A stretch of DNA of 64,000 nt, from contig NZ_BNEL01000001.1 in assembly GCF_018327685.1 (NCBI RefSeq), forward strand, positions 4,650,001 to 4,714,000, given 5' to 3'. Position 1 is the stretch's first letter. The number at the start of each line of letters is the position of its first letter. The translations under genes were made by a program, and so were the position numbers. Positions 56,230-64,000 of the stretch are shown one piece after another. This stretch comes from Streptomyces sp. TS71-3 (GTDB lineage: Bacteria > Actinomycetota > Actinomycetes > Streptomycetales > Streptomycetaceae). A model generated the notes under the pieces. That model was given only the letters and a program-made list of their open reading frames with translations, was not told where the DNA came from and did no database searches.

Positions 56230-57302
56230 CCAAACGCTCACCCCGGCCGGGCAGACTCCGGCAGAGCGTGCTGCCCGCGCAGGGCGAGACCGCCCGTCCG
56301 GGCACGCGGATCGGCCGCGGCCTTCGCGGGCGGCGCAGTGCCCAGCCCAAGGTCGTCGCGCTCGGCGGCGGCATGGGACTGTCCGCATCGCTGGCCGCGC
56401 TCCGCCGGATCACCGGCGACCTCACCGCCGTCGTCACCGTCGCCGACGACGGCGGCTCCAGCGGGCGGCTCCGCGACGAGCTGGGCGTCCTGCCGCCGGG
56501 CGACCTGCGCAAGGCGCTGGCCGCGCTCTGCGGCGACGACGACTGGGGCCAGACCTGGGCCCGGGTCATCCAGCACCGCTTCCAGTCAGGCGGCGAGATG
56601 CACGGCCACGCGGTGGGCAACCTCCTCATCGTCGCCCTCTGGGAGCAGCTCGGAGACCACGTCCAGGCGCTCGACCTGGTCGGCAAGCTGCTCGGCGCGC
56701 ACGGCCGGGTGCTGCCGATGTCCGCCGTCCCGCTGGAGCTGCGCGCCCTGGTGCGCGGCCACGACCCGGACCGCCCCGACGAGATGGGCACGGTGCACGG
56801 CCAGGCGACCGTCGCCCTCACCCCCGGCGAGGTGCAGACCGTCCACCTGGAGCCGCAGGACCCGCCGGCCGTCCCGGAGGCCGTGGCGGCGGTCATGGAC
56901 GCCGACTGGGTCGTCCTCGGCCCCGGCTCCTGGTTCACCTCCGTGATCCCGCACCTCCTGGTGCCGGATCTGCTGGAAGCGCTGACCGAGACGAAGGCGC
57001 GCCGGGTGCTCTCTCTCAATCTCGCTCCGCAACCCGGAGAAACAGAGGGCTTCTCCCCGCAGCGTCATTTGGAGGTTTTGGGACGACACGCCCCTAAACT
57101 CGCCCTGGACGTGGTGCTGGCCGATGAGGCCGCCGTGCCCGACTGCGGCTCCCTCACCGAGGCGGCGCGCGGGTTCGGTGCCGCCGTCGAGCTGGCCCCC
57201 GTGGCCCGGCCCGACGGCAGCCCCAGGCACGATCCTGAGCTGTTGGCCGCCGCGTACGACCGTATTTTTCGGATGCATGGAAGGATCGGCCCATGGCGAT
57301 GA
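56226..57302 (+). CDS. YvcK/CofD-like gluconeogenesis factor (GlmR type)
   Basis: A 358-residue protein of the UPF0052/YvcK family: [83 protein letters not shown] and [20 protein letters not shown]. In Bacillus YvcK/GlmR binds UDP-GlcNAc and links central carbon flux to cell-wall precursor synthesis. A 40-residue basic tail precedes the fold. The ATG overlaps the rapZ stop by 4 nt (ATGA). The rapZ-yvcK-whiA order is conserved across Gram-positives. Confidence 0.95.
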   Translation: MTKRSPRPGRLRQSVLPAQGETARPGTRIGRGLRGRRSAQPKVVALGGGMGLSASLAALRRITGDLTAVVTVADDGGSSGRLRDELGVLPPGDLRKALAALCGDDDWGQTWARVIQHRFQSGGEMHGHAVGNLLIVALWEQLGDHVQALDLVGKLLGAHGRVLPMSAVPLELRALVRGHDPDRPDEMGTVHGQATVALTPGEVQTVHLEPQDPPAVPEAVAAVMDADWVVLGPGSWFTSVIPHLLVPDLLEALTETKARRVLSLNLAPQPGETEGFSPQRHLEVLGRHAPKLALDVVLADEAAVPDCGSLTEAARGFGAAVELAPVARPDGSPRHDPELLAAAYDRIFRMHGRIGPWR

Positions 57303-58282
57303 CGGCAGCGGTGAAGGACGAGATCTCCCGGCTCCCCGTCACCCGGACCTGCTGCAGAAAGGCAGAGGTCTCGTCGATCCTGCGGTTCGCCGGCGGGCTG
57401 CACCTGGTGAGCGGCCGGATCGTGATCGAGGCGGAGCTGGACACCGCGATGGCGGCGCGCCGGCTCAAACGGGACATCCTGGAGATCTTCGGGCACACCT
57501 CGGAGCTGATCGTGATGGCCCCCGGCGGCCTGCGCCGCGGCTCGCGCTACGTCGTACGGGTGGTTGCGGGCGGCGATCAGCTGGCACGGCAGACCGGCCT
57601 GGTGGACGGCCGCGGCCGCCCCATCCGGGGCCTGCCGCCGCAGGTGGTCTCGGGGGCGACCTGCGACGCCGAGGCCGCCTGGCGGGGCGCCTTCCTCGCG
57701 CACGGCTCGCTCACCGAGCCGGGCCGCTCCTCCTCGCTGGAGGTGACCTGCCCCGGCCCGGAGGCCGCCCTCGCGCTGGTCGGCGCGGCCCGGCGGCTCC
57801 AGATCGCCGCCAAGGCCCGCGAGGTGCGCGGCGTGGACCGCGTCGTCGTCCGCGACGGCGACGCCATCGGCGCACTGCTCACCCGGCTCGGCGCCCACGA
57901 GTCGGTGCTGGCCTGGGAGGAGCGCCGGATGCGCCGCGAGGTGCGCGCCACCGCCAACCGCCTGGCCAACTTCGACGACGCCAACCTCCGCCGCTCCGCC
58001 CGCGCCGCCGTCGCCGCCGGCGCCCGCGTGCAGCGCGCCCTGGAGATCCTCGCCGACGAGGTCCCGGAGCACCTCGCGGCCGCCGGACGCCTGCGCATGG
58101 AGCACAAGCAGGCCTCCCTGGAGGAGCTCGGCGCCCTCGCCGACCCGCCGCTCACCAAGGACGCCGTCGCGGGCCGCATCCGCCGCCTGCTCGCCATGGC
58201 CGACAAGCGCGCCCAGGACCTCGGCATCCCCGGCACCGAGTCCAGCCTCACCGAGGAGATGGCGGAGAACATGGCGGGCTGA
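57293..58282 (+). CDS. whiA: Sporulation regulator WhiA
   Basis: A 329-residue DNA-binding protein with an N-terminal LAGLIDADG-like fold ([28 protein letters not shown], and [21 protein letters not shown]) and a C-terminal helix-turn-helix region ([31 protein letters not shown]). In Streptomyces WhiA acts with WhiB to switch growing aerial hyphae to sporulation, activating ftsZ and other genes. The length equals the known protein. The ATG at 57293 lies inside the end of yvcK (10-nt overlap) with GGAAGGA 7 nt upstream; an ATG two codons later is possible. From the S. coelicolor literature, an extra developmental promoter lies inside the upstream gene. Confidence 0.98.
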   Translation: MAMTAAVKDEISRLPVTRTCCRKAEVSSILRFAGGLHLVSGRIVIEAELDTAMAARRLKRDILEIFGHTSELIVMAPGGLRRGSRYVVRVVAGGDQLARQTGLVDGRGRPIRGLPPQVVSGATCDAEAAWRGAFLAHGSLTEPGRSSSLEVTCPGPEAALALVGAARRLQIAAKAREVRGVDRVVVRDGDAIGALLTRLGAHESVLAWEERRMRREVRATANRLANFDDANLRRSARAAVAAGARVQRALEILADEVPEHLAAAGRLRMEHKQASLEELGALADPPLTKDAVAGRIRRLLAMADKRAQDLGIPGTESSLTEEMAENMAG

Positions 58283-58314
58283 GCCGCCTTCCGGGGTGAC
58301 CTGGCCCGCTGAGG

Positions 58315-58338
58315 AGCCCCGGGGCCCGTTTCGGGGCT
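58315..58338 (+). terminator. whiA terminator
   Basis: A 7-bp perfect stem AGCCCCG/CGGGGCT with a 10-nt loop, 32 nt after the whiA stop. Confidence 0.6.
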
Positions 58339-58385
58339 GGCCGGAGGTGTAGGGCACCCCGGCCTGCCAAGGGGCGCGGGGACGG

Positions 58386-58420
58386 GGATACCTCCCGCGC
58401 CCTCAAGGCAGTGGGGGAGC
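58386..58420. repeat. Interspersed palindromic element, copy 2
   Basis: It runs from GGATACCTCCCGCGCC to AAGGCAGTGGGGGAGC and is the same element as 7545-7581 in the opposite orientation. Confidence 0.7.
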
Positions 58421-58448
58421 GAGCACCCCGACGACGCCGTCAGGTCTG

Positions 58449-58484
58449 GGGGTACCTCCCACGCCCTTCACGCAGTGGGGAACG
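58449..58484. repeat. Interspersed palindromic element, copy 3
   Basis: It has GGGTACCTCCCACGCCC, a short centre, and GCAGTGGGGAACG, and lies 29 bp from copy 2 in the same orientation. Confidence 0.65.
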
Positions 58485-58743
58485 TCCTGAGGGGGCAGTC
58501 TCTGTCGCTCCGGGCCACCGGCCGGTGCAACCGCGCCGGCGATCGGCGACGGGGCCGTCAGGTCGCCGCCCTCCCGAAGGGGTCCTTTCTGTCGCTTCGG
58601 AGCCCCCTGGTAGGGGGCGTGCGCCCCTGTTCCGCGCGCCCTCTGTCCGGGTGACCATCGACGCCGGCTACCCCCGCCCTACCGGGCGGCCCGCCCGGAT
58701 CAGAGGCCTGTTCGATGTCACTGAGGAGCCACCGGAGAGGTAG

Positions 58744-59826
<1,083 letters not shown>

Positions 59827-59862
59827 CCCGTATCCGGTGCGGCAGGCACCTCGACGTGTAGG

Positions 59863-59904
59863 ACAGGGTCCGGGCGCGCCGGCATCGCGCCGCCCGGGCC
59901 CTGT
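59863..59904 (+). terminator. Hairpin between gap and pgk
   Basis: A stem of about 17 bp (one G-U pair, one bulge) joins 59863-59879 with 59887-59904 around the loop CGGCATC. It may make a shorter, more abundant gap transcript while letting some transcription through to pgk. Confidence 0.6.
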
Positions 59905-59978
59905 CACATGTGCGGGGTGCGCTCCGTGTGCAGCCGCGGATGCAGCGCACGCCCAGAGCCCTTCCTAGGAGTCCACTC

Positions 59979-61190
59979 ATGAAGACGATCGACGAACTGC
60001 TCGCCGAGGGGGTCGACGGCAAGCGGGTATTCGTCCGCGCCGACCTCAACGTCCCGCTCTCCGGCGCCACCATCACCGACGACGGCCGCATCCGGGCCGT
60101 CCTGCCCACCGTCAAGGCGCTGGCCGAGGCCGGCGCCAAGGTGGTCGTCGCCTCCCACCTCGGCCGCCCCAAGGGGGCGTCCGACCCGGCGTTCTCGCTG
60201 CTGCCCGCCGCGGAGCGGCTCGGTGAACTGCTCGGCGCGCCCGTCGCGTTCGCGCAGGACACCATCGGCCCCGCAGCCCACGACGCGGTGGACGGGCTCC
60301 AGCCCGGCCAGGTCGCCGTGATCGAGAACCTCCGCTTCAACCCCGGAGAGACCAGCAAGGACGACACCGAGCGCGGCGAGTTCGCCGACCGGCTGGCGGC
60401 CCTCGCCGACGTCTACGTGGGCGACGGCTTCGGCGCCGTCCACCGGGGGCACGCCTCCGTCTTCGACCTGCCGGCGCGGCTGCCGCACTACGCGGGCTAT
60501 CTCATCGCCACCGAGGTGGGCGTCCTGAAGCGGCTCACGGAGGACGTCAAGCGGCCGTACGCCGTCGTCCTCGGCGGTGCCAAGGTCTCCGACAAGCTCG
60601 GCGTCATCGACCACCTGCTGGAGAAGGCCGACCGCATCCTCGTCGGCGGTGGCATGGTGTTCACCTTCCTGAAGGCCAAGGGGTACGAGATCGGCGCCTC
60701 GCTGCTTCAGGAGGACCAGATCCCGGTCGTCCAGGACTACCTGCGGCGCGCCGAGGAGCGGGGTGTGGAGTTCGTGCTGCCCGTCGACGTCGTGGCGGCG
60801 GCCGAGTTCCCCGACCTGAAGACGAAGGCCCCGGCGAACCCGGGCACCTTCGCAGCCGACGCCATCCCGTCCGACCGGATCGGCCTGGACATCGGCCCGG
60901 AGAGCGGCAAGCTCTACGCCGCCAAGCTCGCCGACGCGGCGACCGTCTTCTGGAACGGTCCCATGGGCGTCTTCGAGCACCCTGACTTCGCCGAGGGCAC
61001 CAAGGCGGTCGCCCAGGCCCTCATCGAGTCCTCGGCCTTCACGGTGGTCGGCGGCGGAGACTCCGCCGCGGCCGTCCGCATCCTGGGATTCGACGAGAAC
61101 GCATTCGGCCATATTTCGACCGGCGGCGGCGCGTCCCTCGAGTACCTCGAGGGCAAGACGCTCCCCGGCCTCGCCGCACTGGAGAACTGA
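59979..61190 (+). CDS. pgk: Phosphoglycerate kinase
   Basis: A 403-residue two-domain kinase that moves phosphate from 1,3-bisphosphoglycerate to ADP. Seen are [30 protein letters not shown], the nucleotide-binding [21 protein letters not shown], and the C-terminal GGGDSAAAV and [23 protein letters not shown] precedes the ATG at 59979; the longer frame back to 59910 lacks support. tpiA starts 8 nt after the stop. Confidence 0.98.
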   Translation: MKTIDELLAEGVDGKRVFVRADLNVPLSGATITDDGRIRAVLPTVKALAEAGAKVVVASHLGRPKGASDPAFSLLPAAERLGELLGAPVAFAQDTIGPAAHDAVDGLQPGQVAVIENLRFNPGETSKDDTERGEFADRLAALADVYVGDGFGAVHRGHASVFDLPARLPHYAGYLIATEVGVLKRLTEDVKRPYAVVLGGAKVSDKLGVIDHLLEKADRILVGGGMVFTFLKAKGYEIGASLLQEDQIPVVQDYLRRAEERGVEFVLPVDVVAAAEFPDLKTKAPANPGTFAADAIPSDRIGLDIGPESGKLYAAKLADAATVFWNGPMGVFEHPDFAEGTKAVAQALIESSAFTVVGGGDSAAAVRILGFDENAFGHISTGGGASLEYLEGKTLPGLAALEN

Positions 61191-61198
61191 CACCCCCT

Positions 61199-61981
61199 AT
61201 GACGAACAACACCCGTACGCCCCTCATGGCCGGCAACTGGAAGATGAACCTCAACCACCTTGAGGCCATCGCACACGTCCAGAAGCTCGCCTTCGCCCTT
61301 GCCGACAAGGACTACGACGCCGTCGAGGTCGCCGTCCTGCCGCCGTTCACCGACCTGCGCTCGGTGCAGACGCTGGTCGACGGCGACAAGCTCAGGATCA
61401 AGTACGGCGCCCAGGACCTCTGCGCGCACGACTCCGGTGCCTACACCGGCGAGATCTCCGGCCCGATGCTGTCCAAGCTGAAGTGCACCTTCGTGGTCGT
61501 CGGTCACTCCGAGCGCCGCCAGTACCACGCAGAGTCCGACGAGCTCTGCAACGCCAAGGTGAAGGCGGCCTTCCGGCACGGGCTCACCCCGATCCTGTGC
61601 GTCGGCGAGGCCCTGGACGTCCGCAAGGCAGGCCAGCAGGTCTCCTTCACGCTGGGCCAGCTCGACGCGGGCCTCAAGGACATCCCGGCCGAGCAGGCGG
61701 AGTCCCTGGTCATCGCCTACGAGCCGGTCTGGGCGATCGGCACCGGCGAGGTGGCCACCCCCGAGGACGCCCAGGAGGTCTGCGGCGCCATCCGGGGGCG
61801 GCTGGCCGAGCTGTACTCACAGGACGTGGCCGATCAGATCCGCATCCAGTACGGCGGCTCCGTGAAGTCGGGGAACGTCGCCGCGATCATGGCCCAGGCC
61901 GATGTGGACGGGGCCCTGGTCGGGGGCGCGTCGCTGGACGCGGAGGAGTTCGTCAAGATCGTCCGCTTCCGTGACCAGTAG
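61199..61981 (+). CDS. tpiA: Triosephosphate isomerase
   Basis: A 260-residue TIM-barrel enzyme interconverting dihydroxyacetone phosphate and glyceraldehyde 3-phosphate. Catalytic residues are the lysine in AGNWKMN, the histidine in [11 protein letters not shown], and the glutamate in [12 protein letters not shown], which includes the mobile loop 6. The phosphate-gripping GGSVKSGN and GALVGGASL are near the end. Only 8 nt separate it from pgk and the nearest GGAG lies at the end of that gene, so translation is probably coupled. An imperfect hairpin (62002-62025) follows. Confidence 0.98.
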   Translation: MTNNTRTPLMAGNWKMNLNHLEAIAHVQKLAFALADKDYDAVEVAVLPPFTDLRSVQTLVDGDKLRIKYGAQDLCAHDSGAYTGEISGPMLSKLKCTFVVVGHSERRQYHAESDELCNAKVKAAFRHGLTPILCVGEALDVRKAGQQVSFTLGQLDAGLKDIPAEQAESLVIAYEPVWAIGTGEVATPEDAQEVCGAIRGRLAELYSQDVADQIRIQYGGSVKSGNVAAIMAQADVDGALVGGASLDAEEFVKIVRFRDQ

Positions 61982-62144
61982 TATCCGTCCGTGATCGGTA
62001 CCACTGCGGGCCCCGTCCGGCAGTGAGTATGCGCGGACACCGATCCGTCGTACCCTTGCGTGGGGCCGACCAGGCAGTGTGCGTCAGAGGTGCTGCCGGG
62101 CCGGCCCCCGTCTCTCATCCGTTACCGAGGAAGTTGGTCCAGCC

Positions 62145-62369
62145 GTGGTTCTGGGGTTCTCGATCGCCCTGATCATCTTCAGCCTGCTGCTGATCTTGCT
62201 GGTGCTGATGCACAAGGGGAAGGGCGGCGGCCTCTCCGACATGTTCGGTGGCGGCATGCAGTCGTCCGTCGGCGGTTCGTCGGTGGCCGAGCGCAACCTC
62301 GACCGCATCACCGTGGTGCTCGGTCTGCTGTGGACCGCGTGCATCGTGGTTCTCGGCATCCTGATGTAG
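62145..62369 (+). CDS. secG: Preprotein translocase subunit SecG
   Basis: A 74-residue membrane protein with two transmembrane helices (residues about 3-22 and 52-72). Between them is the conserved cytoplasmic loop MHKGKGGGLSDMFGGG. SecG joins SecY and SecE in the protein-export channel. The GTG at 62145 is chosen with GAGGAAG 12 nt upstream, giving the usual SecG N-terminus MVLGFSIALI. It lies 163 bp after tpiA, as in other actinobacteria. Confidence 0.94.
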   Translation: MVLGFSIALIIFSLLLILLVLMHKGKGGGLSDMFGGGMQSSVGGSSVAERNLDRITVVLGLLWTACIVVLGILM

Positions 62370-62489
62370 CCCCCGGCACCCGCCTCGGCACACAGCGCAC
62401 GTATCGTAGCCGTGTCCTCGTGTCAGGTACGCGTTGGCGAGAGCGGCCTATCATGAGGCTTGCGTCTCGGGACTGGGTAACTCCACTCA

Positions 62490-62518
62490 CTGGACGCGCG
62501 TTGGGCCTTACGTAGACT
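62490..62518 (+). promoter_or_regulatory. Promoter for the RbpA-family gene
   Basis: CTGGAC (62490-62495), 17 nt, and a consensus-like TAGACT (62513-62518). The leader to the GTG would be about 60 nt. Confidence 0.5.
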
Positions 62519-62584
62519 AAAGGGCCCGCAGTGGAGCGGACCGCCGACTCGCTCCGCGGCACCATTACGCAGGGAGTTACGACC

Positions 62585-62920
62585 GTGGCAAGTGGCAACG
62601 CGATCCGTGGAAGCCGGGTCGGGGCGGGGCCGATGGGCGAGGCCGAGCGTGGCGAGTCCGCGCCGCGGCTGCGCGTCTCCTTCTGGTGCTCTAACGGGCA
62701 CGAGACCCAGCCGAGTTTCGCGAGTGACGCGCAGGTCCCGGACACGTGGGACTGTCCACGGTGCGGCTTTCCGGCCGGGCAGGACCGCGACAACCCGCCG
62801 GACCCGCCCCGCACCGAGCCGTACAAGACACACCTCGCCTACGTGCGGGAGCGGCGCAGCGACGCCGACGGTGAGGCCATCCTCGCGGAGGCGCTCGCCA
62901 AACTCCGAGGCGAGATCTAG
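62585..62920 (+). CDS. rbpA: RNA polymerase-binding protein RbpA family (possibly the RbpB paralogue)
   Basis: A 111-residue transcription factor. The zinc-binding core has C35-x3-H39 and C57-x2-C60 (WCSNGH, WDCPRC). The C-terminal sigma-interaction helix (PYKTHLAYVRERRSDADGEAILAEALAKL) includes the conserved arginine pair. RbpA binds RNA polymerase and group 1/2 sigma factors and stabilises open complexes in actinobacteria. The linker before the sigma helix is Pro/Asp-rich, not basic as in the main S. coelicolor RbpA, and the N-terminus differs, so this may be the second copy. GGGAG with 8-nt spacing fixes the GTG at 62585. Confidence 0.88.
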   Translation: MASGNAIRGSRVGAGPMGEAERGESAPRLRVSFWCSNGHETQPSFASDAQVPDTWDCPRCGFPAGQDRDNPPDPPRTEPYKTHLAYVRERRSDADGEAILAEALAKLRGEI

Positions 62921-62928
62921 AAGAACCT

Positions 62929-62964
62929 GAGGTCCGTCGGGGCGCCCTTGCCCCCACGGACCTC
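62929..62964 (+). terminator. Terminator after the RbpA-family gene
   Basis: A stem of 14 pairs with one C-C mismatch: GAGGTCCGT-C-GGGGC with GCCCC-C-ACGGACCTC and a 6-nt loop, 8 nt after the stop. Confidence 0.8.
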
Positions 62965-63138
62965 GCGCGTCTTCCACGAAACGCGCCCACCCCTCCGAGC
63001 ACCCCCGGTCCCCGAGGCGTGCCCGGGGCTCTGACGCGCCCCACACGCACCGCAGAGCCGCCCGGCCCGGGTTTGTGGTGCCGCGCGGCTTCGGGACTGC
63101 GTGGTCGTTTGTGCCTCGCGGTACTCGTTTTCTGCCTC

Positions 63139-63228
63139 GCGCCCGGTGATCGATCGTGTCACCGGGCGCCCCCGCCTCAGCGCAACCCGGCCGTGAGCCC
63201 CCCGCCGTGCAGGGCGTGGGGCTCACGG
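63139..63228. terminator. Two further hairpins before the convergent chitinase gene
   Basis: GCGCCCGGTGA (63139-63149) pairs with 63159-63169; CCGTGAGCCCC (63191-63201) pairs with 63218-63228. Both stems are perfect 11-mers; the second is 23 nt from the chitinase stop and is its likely terminator. The gap 62921-63251 has no gene. Confidence 0.7.
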
Positions 63229-63251
63229 ACCGGAGATCGGGGGAGGGGGGA

Positions 63252-64000
63252 TCAGCAGGCGCCGAGGTCCTGCCAGACGCCCCACTCGCCCGTGGTGCCC
63301 GGCTCCTCGCCGGTGGTCCACCACTTGGCCTTCCAGTTGTGGCCGTCGTGCGAGACCTGGTCGCCGCCGACGTAGATCGCGCCCGAGTCCCAGGGCTGCG
63401 CGGTGCACCCCGAGCCGGTGCCGCCGGTGACCTTCAGGGTGTACGTCGCGGTGTGGCCGGCCTTGTCGCCCGTGCCGGTGACCGTGAGCGTGTAGGTGCC
63501 CGAAGCTGCGGCCGTGGTCGTGTTGACGGTGAGCGTGGTGGAGCCGCCGGCCGTCACGGAGGTCGGGTTGAGGGAGGCGGTGACGCCGGGGGGCGCGCCG
63601 CTGACCGACAGCCTGACGCTCTGCGCCGATCCCGCCGTCACCGCGGTGTTCACCTTGGCGGTGGCCGAGCCGCCCGCGGCCACCGTCGCGGAGGCGGGGG
63701 TGAGGCTCAGGGAGAAGTCGTTGCTCGGCGGCGTCGTGGTGCCGCCGGTGAACGGCTCGAAGACGTGCGAGAAGTCCCAGGTGCCCTGCTCGATACCGGA
63801 GCAGCCGTCCGCGGCGCCACCGCCGGGGCAGCTCCCGTTGTCGCGTTGCAGCGCCCAGAAGGAGAGGGTGTCGATGCCCTTGGAGACCGCCCAGTCGTAG
63901 ACCTGCCTGGCTCCCGCGACGGTGAGGGTCTCGGCCGTGCCGTAGTCGTCGACGCCCGGCATCTCCGTGACGCCGACCATGCCCCACAGATCGGCGTCCG
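63252..64000 (-). CDS. Secreted chitinase, C-terminal part (GH18-like end, Ig-like module, CBM5/12); continues beyond window
   Basis: About 249 residues are visible; the N-terminal part lies past the window edge. First comes the end of a GH18-type barrel: WGMVGVTEMPGVDDYGTAETLTV, GIDTLSFWALQRDNGSCPGG and CSGIEQGTWDFSHVF. A Thr/Pro linker leads to a beta-sandwich of about 85 residues (SLSLTPASATVAAGGSATAKV ... GTYTLTVTGTG), similar to bacterial Ig-like or fibronectin-like spacers. The C-terminal 50 residues are a CBM5/12 chitin-binding module (PWDSGAIYVGGDQVSHDGHNWKAKWWTTGEEPG) with the exposed tryptophans. It probably degrades or binds chitin outside the cell. Confidence 0.85.
   Translation of the reverse strand, partial: DADLWGMVGVTEMPGVDDYGTAETLTVAGARQVYDWAVSKGIDTLSFWALQRDNGSCPGGGAADGCSGIEQGTWDFSHVFEPFTGGTTTPPSNDFSLSLTPASATVAAGGSATAKVNTAVTAGSAQSVRLSVSGAPPGVTASLNPTSVTAGGSTTLTVNTTTAAASGTYTLTVTGTGDKAGHTATYTLKVTGGTGSGCTAQPWDSGAIYVGGDQVSHDGHNWKAKWWTTGEEPGTTGEWGVWQDLGAC

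Noticed and set aside
62370..62584. tRNA gene in the secG-rbpA gap
   Set aside because: No cloverleaf or anticodon arm could be drawn; the stretch is explained by a promoter. No tRNA or rRNA gene was recognised anywhere in the window.

Overview
The window is very GC-rich DNA with strong third-codon GC bias, GTG starts, AGGAGG-type ribosome sites and developmental genes (whiA, a whiJ-type cluster), so it comes from a Streptomyces chromosome. The order rpsA - coaE - gltD-like - uvrB - terD/terC - aroQ - uvrA - uvrC - rapZ - yvcK - whiA - gap - pgk - tpiA - secG matches, from memory, the conserved core block of S. coelicolor around SCO2000 to SCO1940, read backwards. It is core chromosome with accessory insertions rather than a genomic island.

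Layout. 1-7.6 kb: the end of a secreted lytic transglycosylase, helicase HrpB, a methyltransferase and ribosomal protein S1 with a good vegetative promoter. 7.6-15.6 kb: a secreted beta-helix protein, a PAC2 protein, dephospho-CoA kinase, small conserved proteins, an Hsp15-like RNA-binding protein, uracil-DNA glycosylase UdgB, and a translationally coupled pair (a small protein with a distinctive tail plus a nucleotidyltransferase). 15.8-20.6 kb: secreted trypsin-like protease, secreted PI-PLC-like enzyme, an amidohydrolase carrying an Ala-Gly dipeptide repeat, and a DUF899 protein. 20.9-24.1 kb: a WhiJ-type regulatory cluster (anti-sigma-like ATPase, XRE/DUF5753 regulator, DUF397 peptide, DUF574-type methyltransferase). 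24.2-34.2 kb: GltD without GltB, CBS protein, CorA, a pseudouridine catabolic pair (psuG plus PfkB kinase), Ogt, a glycerophosphodiesterase and an MHYT membrane sensor. 34.3-42.7 kb: uvrB, a tellurium-resistance-type group (TerD, a TerD fusion, TerC), an S66 peptidase and aroQ. 42.7-44.4 kb: an IS110-family element. 44.4-52.4 kb: metallo-hydrolase, mycothiol-type isomerase, uvrA, a LacI-kinase operon and an XRE-type regulator. 52.4-53.0 kb: a MITE-like element with long terminal inverted repeats. 53.0-58.3 kb: the overlapping operon uvrC-rapZ-yvcK-whiA. 58.8-62.4 kb: gap-pgk-tpiA-secG. 62.6-64 kb: an RbpA-family RNA polymerase-binding protein and the C-terminal part of a secreted chitinase.

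How the genes work together. DNA repair is over-represented: uvrA, uvrB, uvrC, udgB and ogt lie within 42 kb. Three of them (uvrB, uvrC, ogt) start leaderless, 6-7 nt downstream of a bipartite promoter TTGTCRGTG-N8-TAnnnT. This is the RecA-independent DNA-damage (RecA-NDp/PafBC) promoter known from mycobacteria, and it suggests a scattered, LexA-independent repair regulon. Central metabolism (gap-pgk-tpiA, with YvcK and RapZ nearby) is coupled by position to the sporulation regulator WhiA. Candidate novelties are the 14.4-15.6 kb coupled pair, the TerD fusion with an FtsK-like C-terminal region, the MITE upstream of uvrC, and the IS110 element with its probable guide-RNA end.
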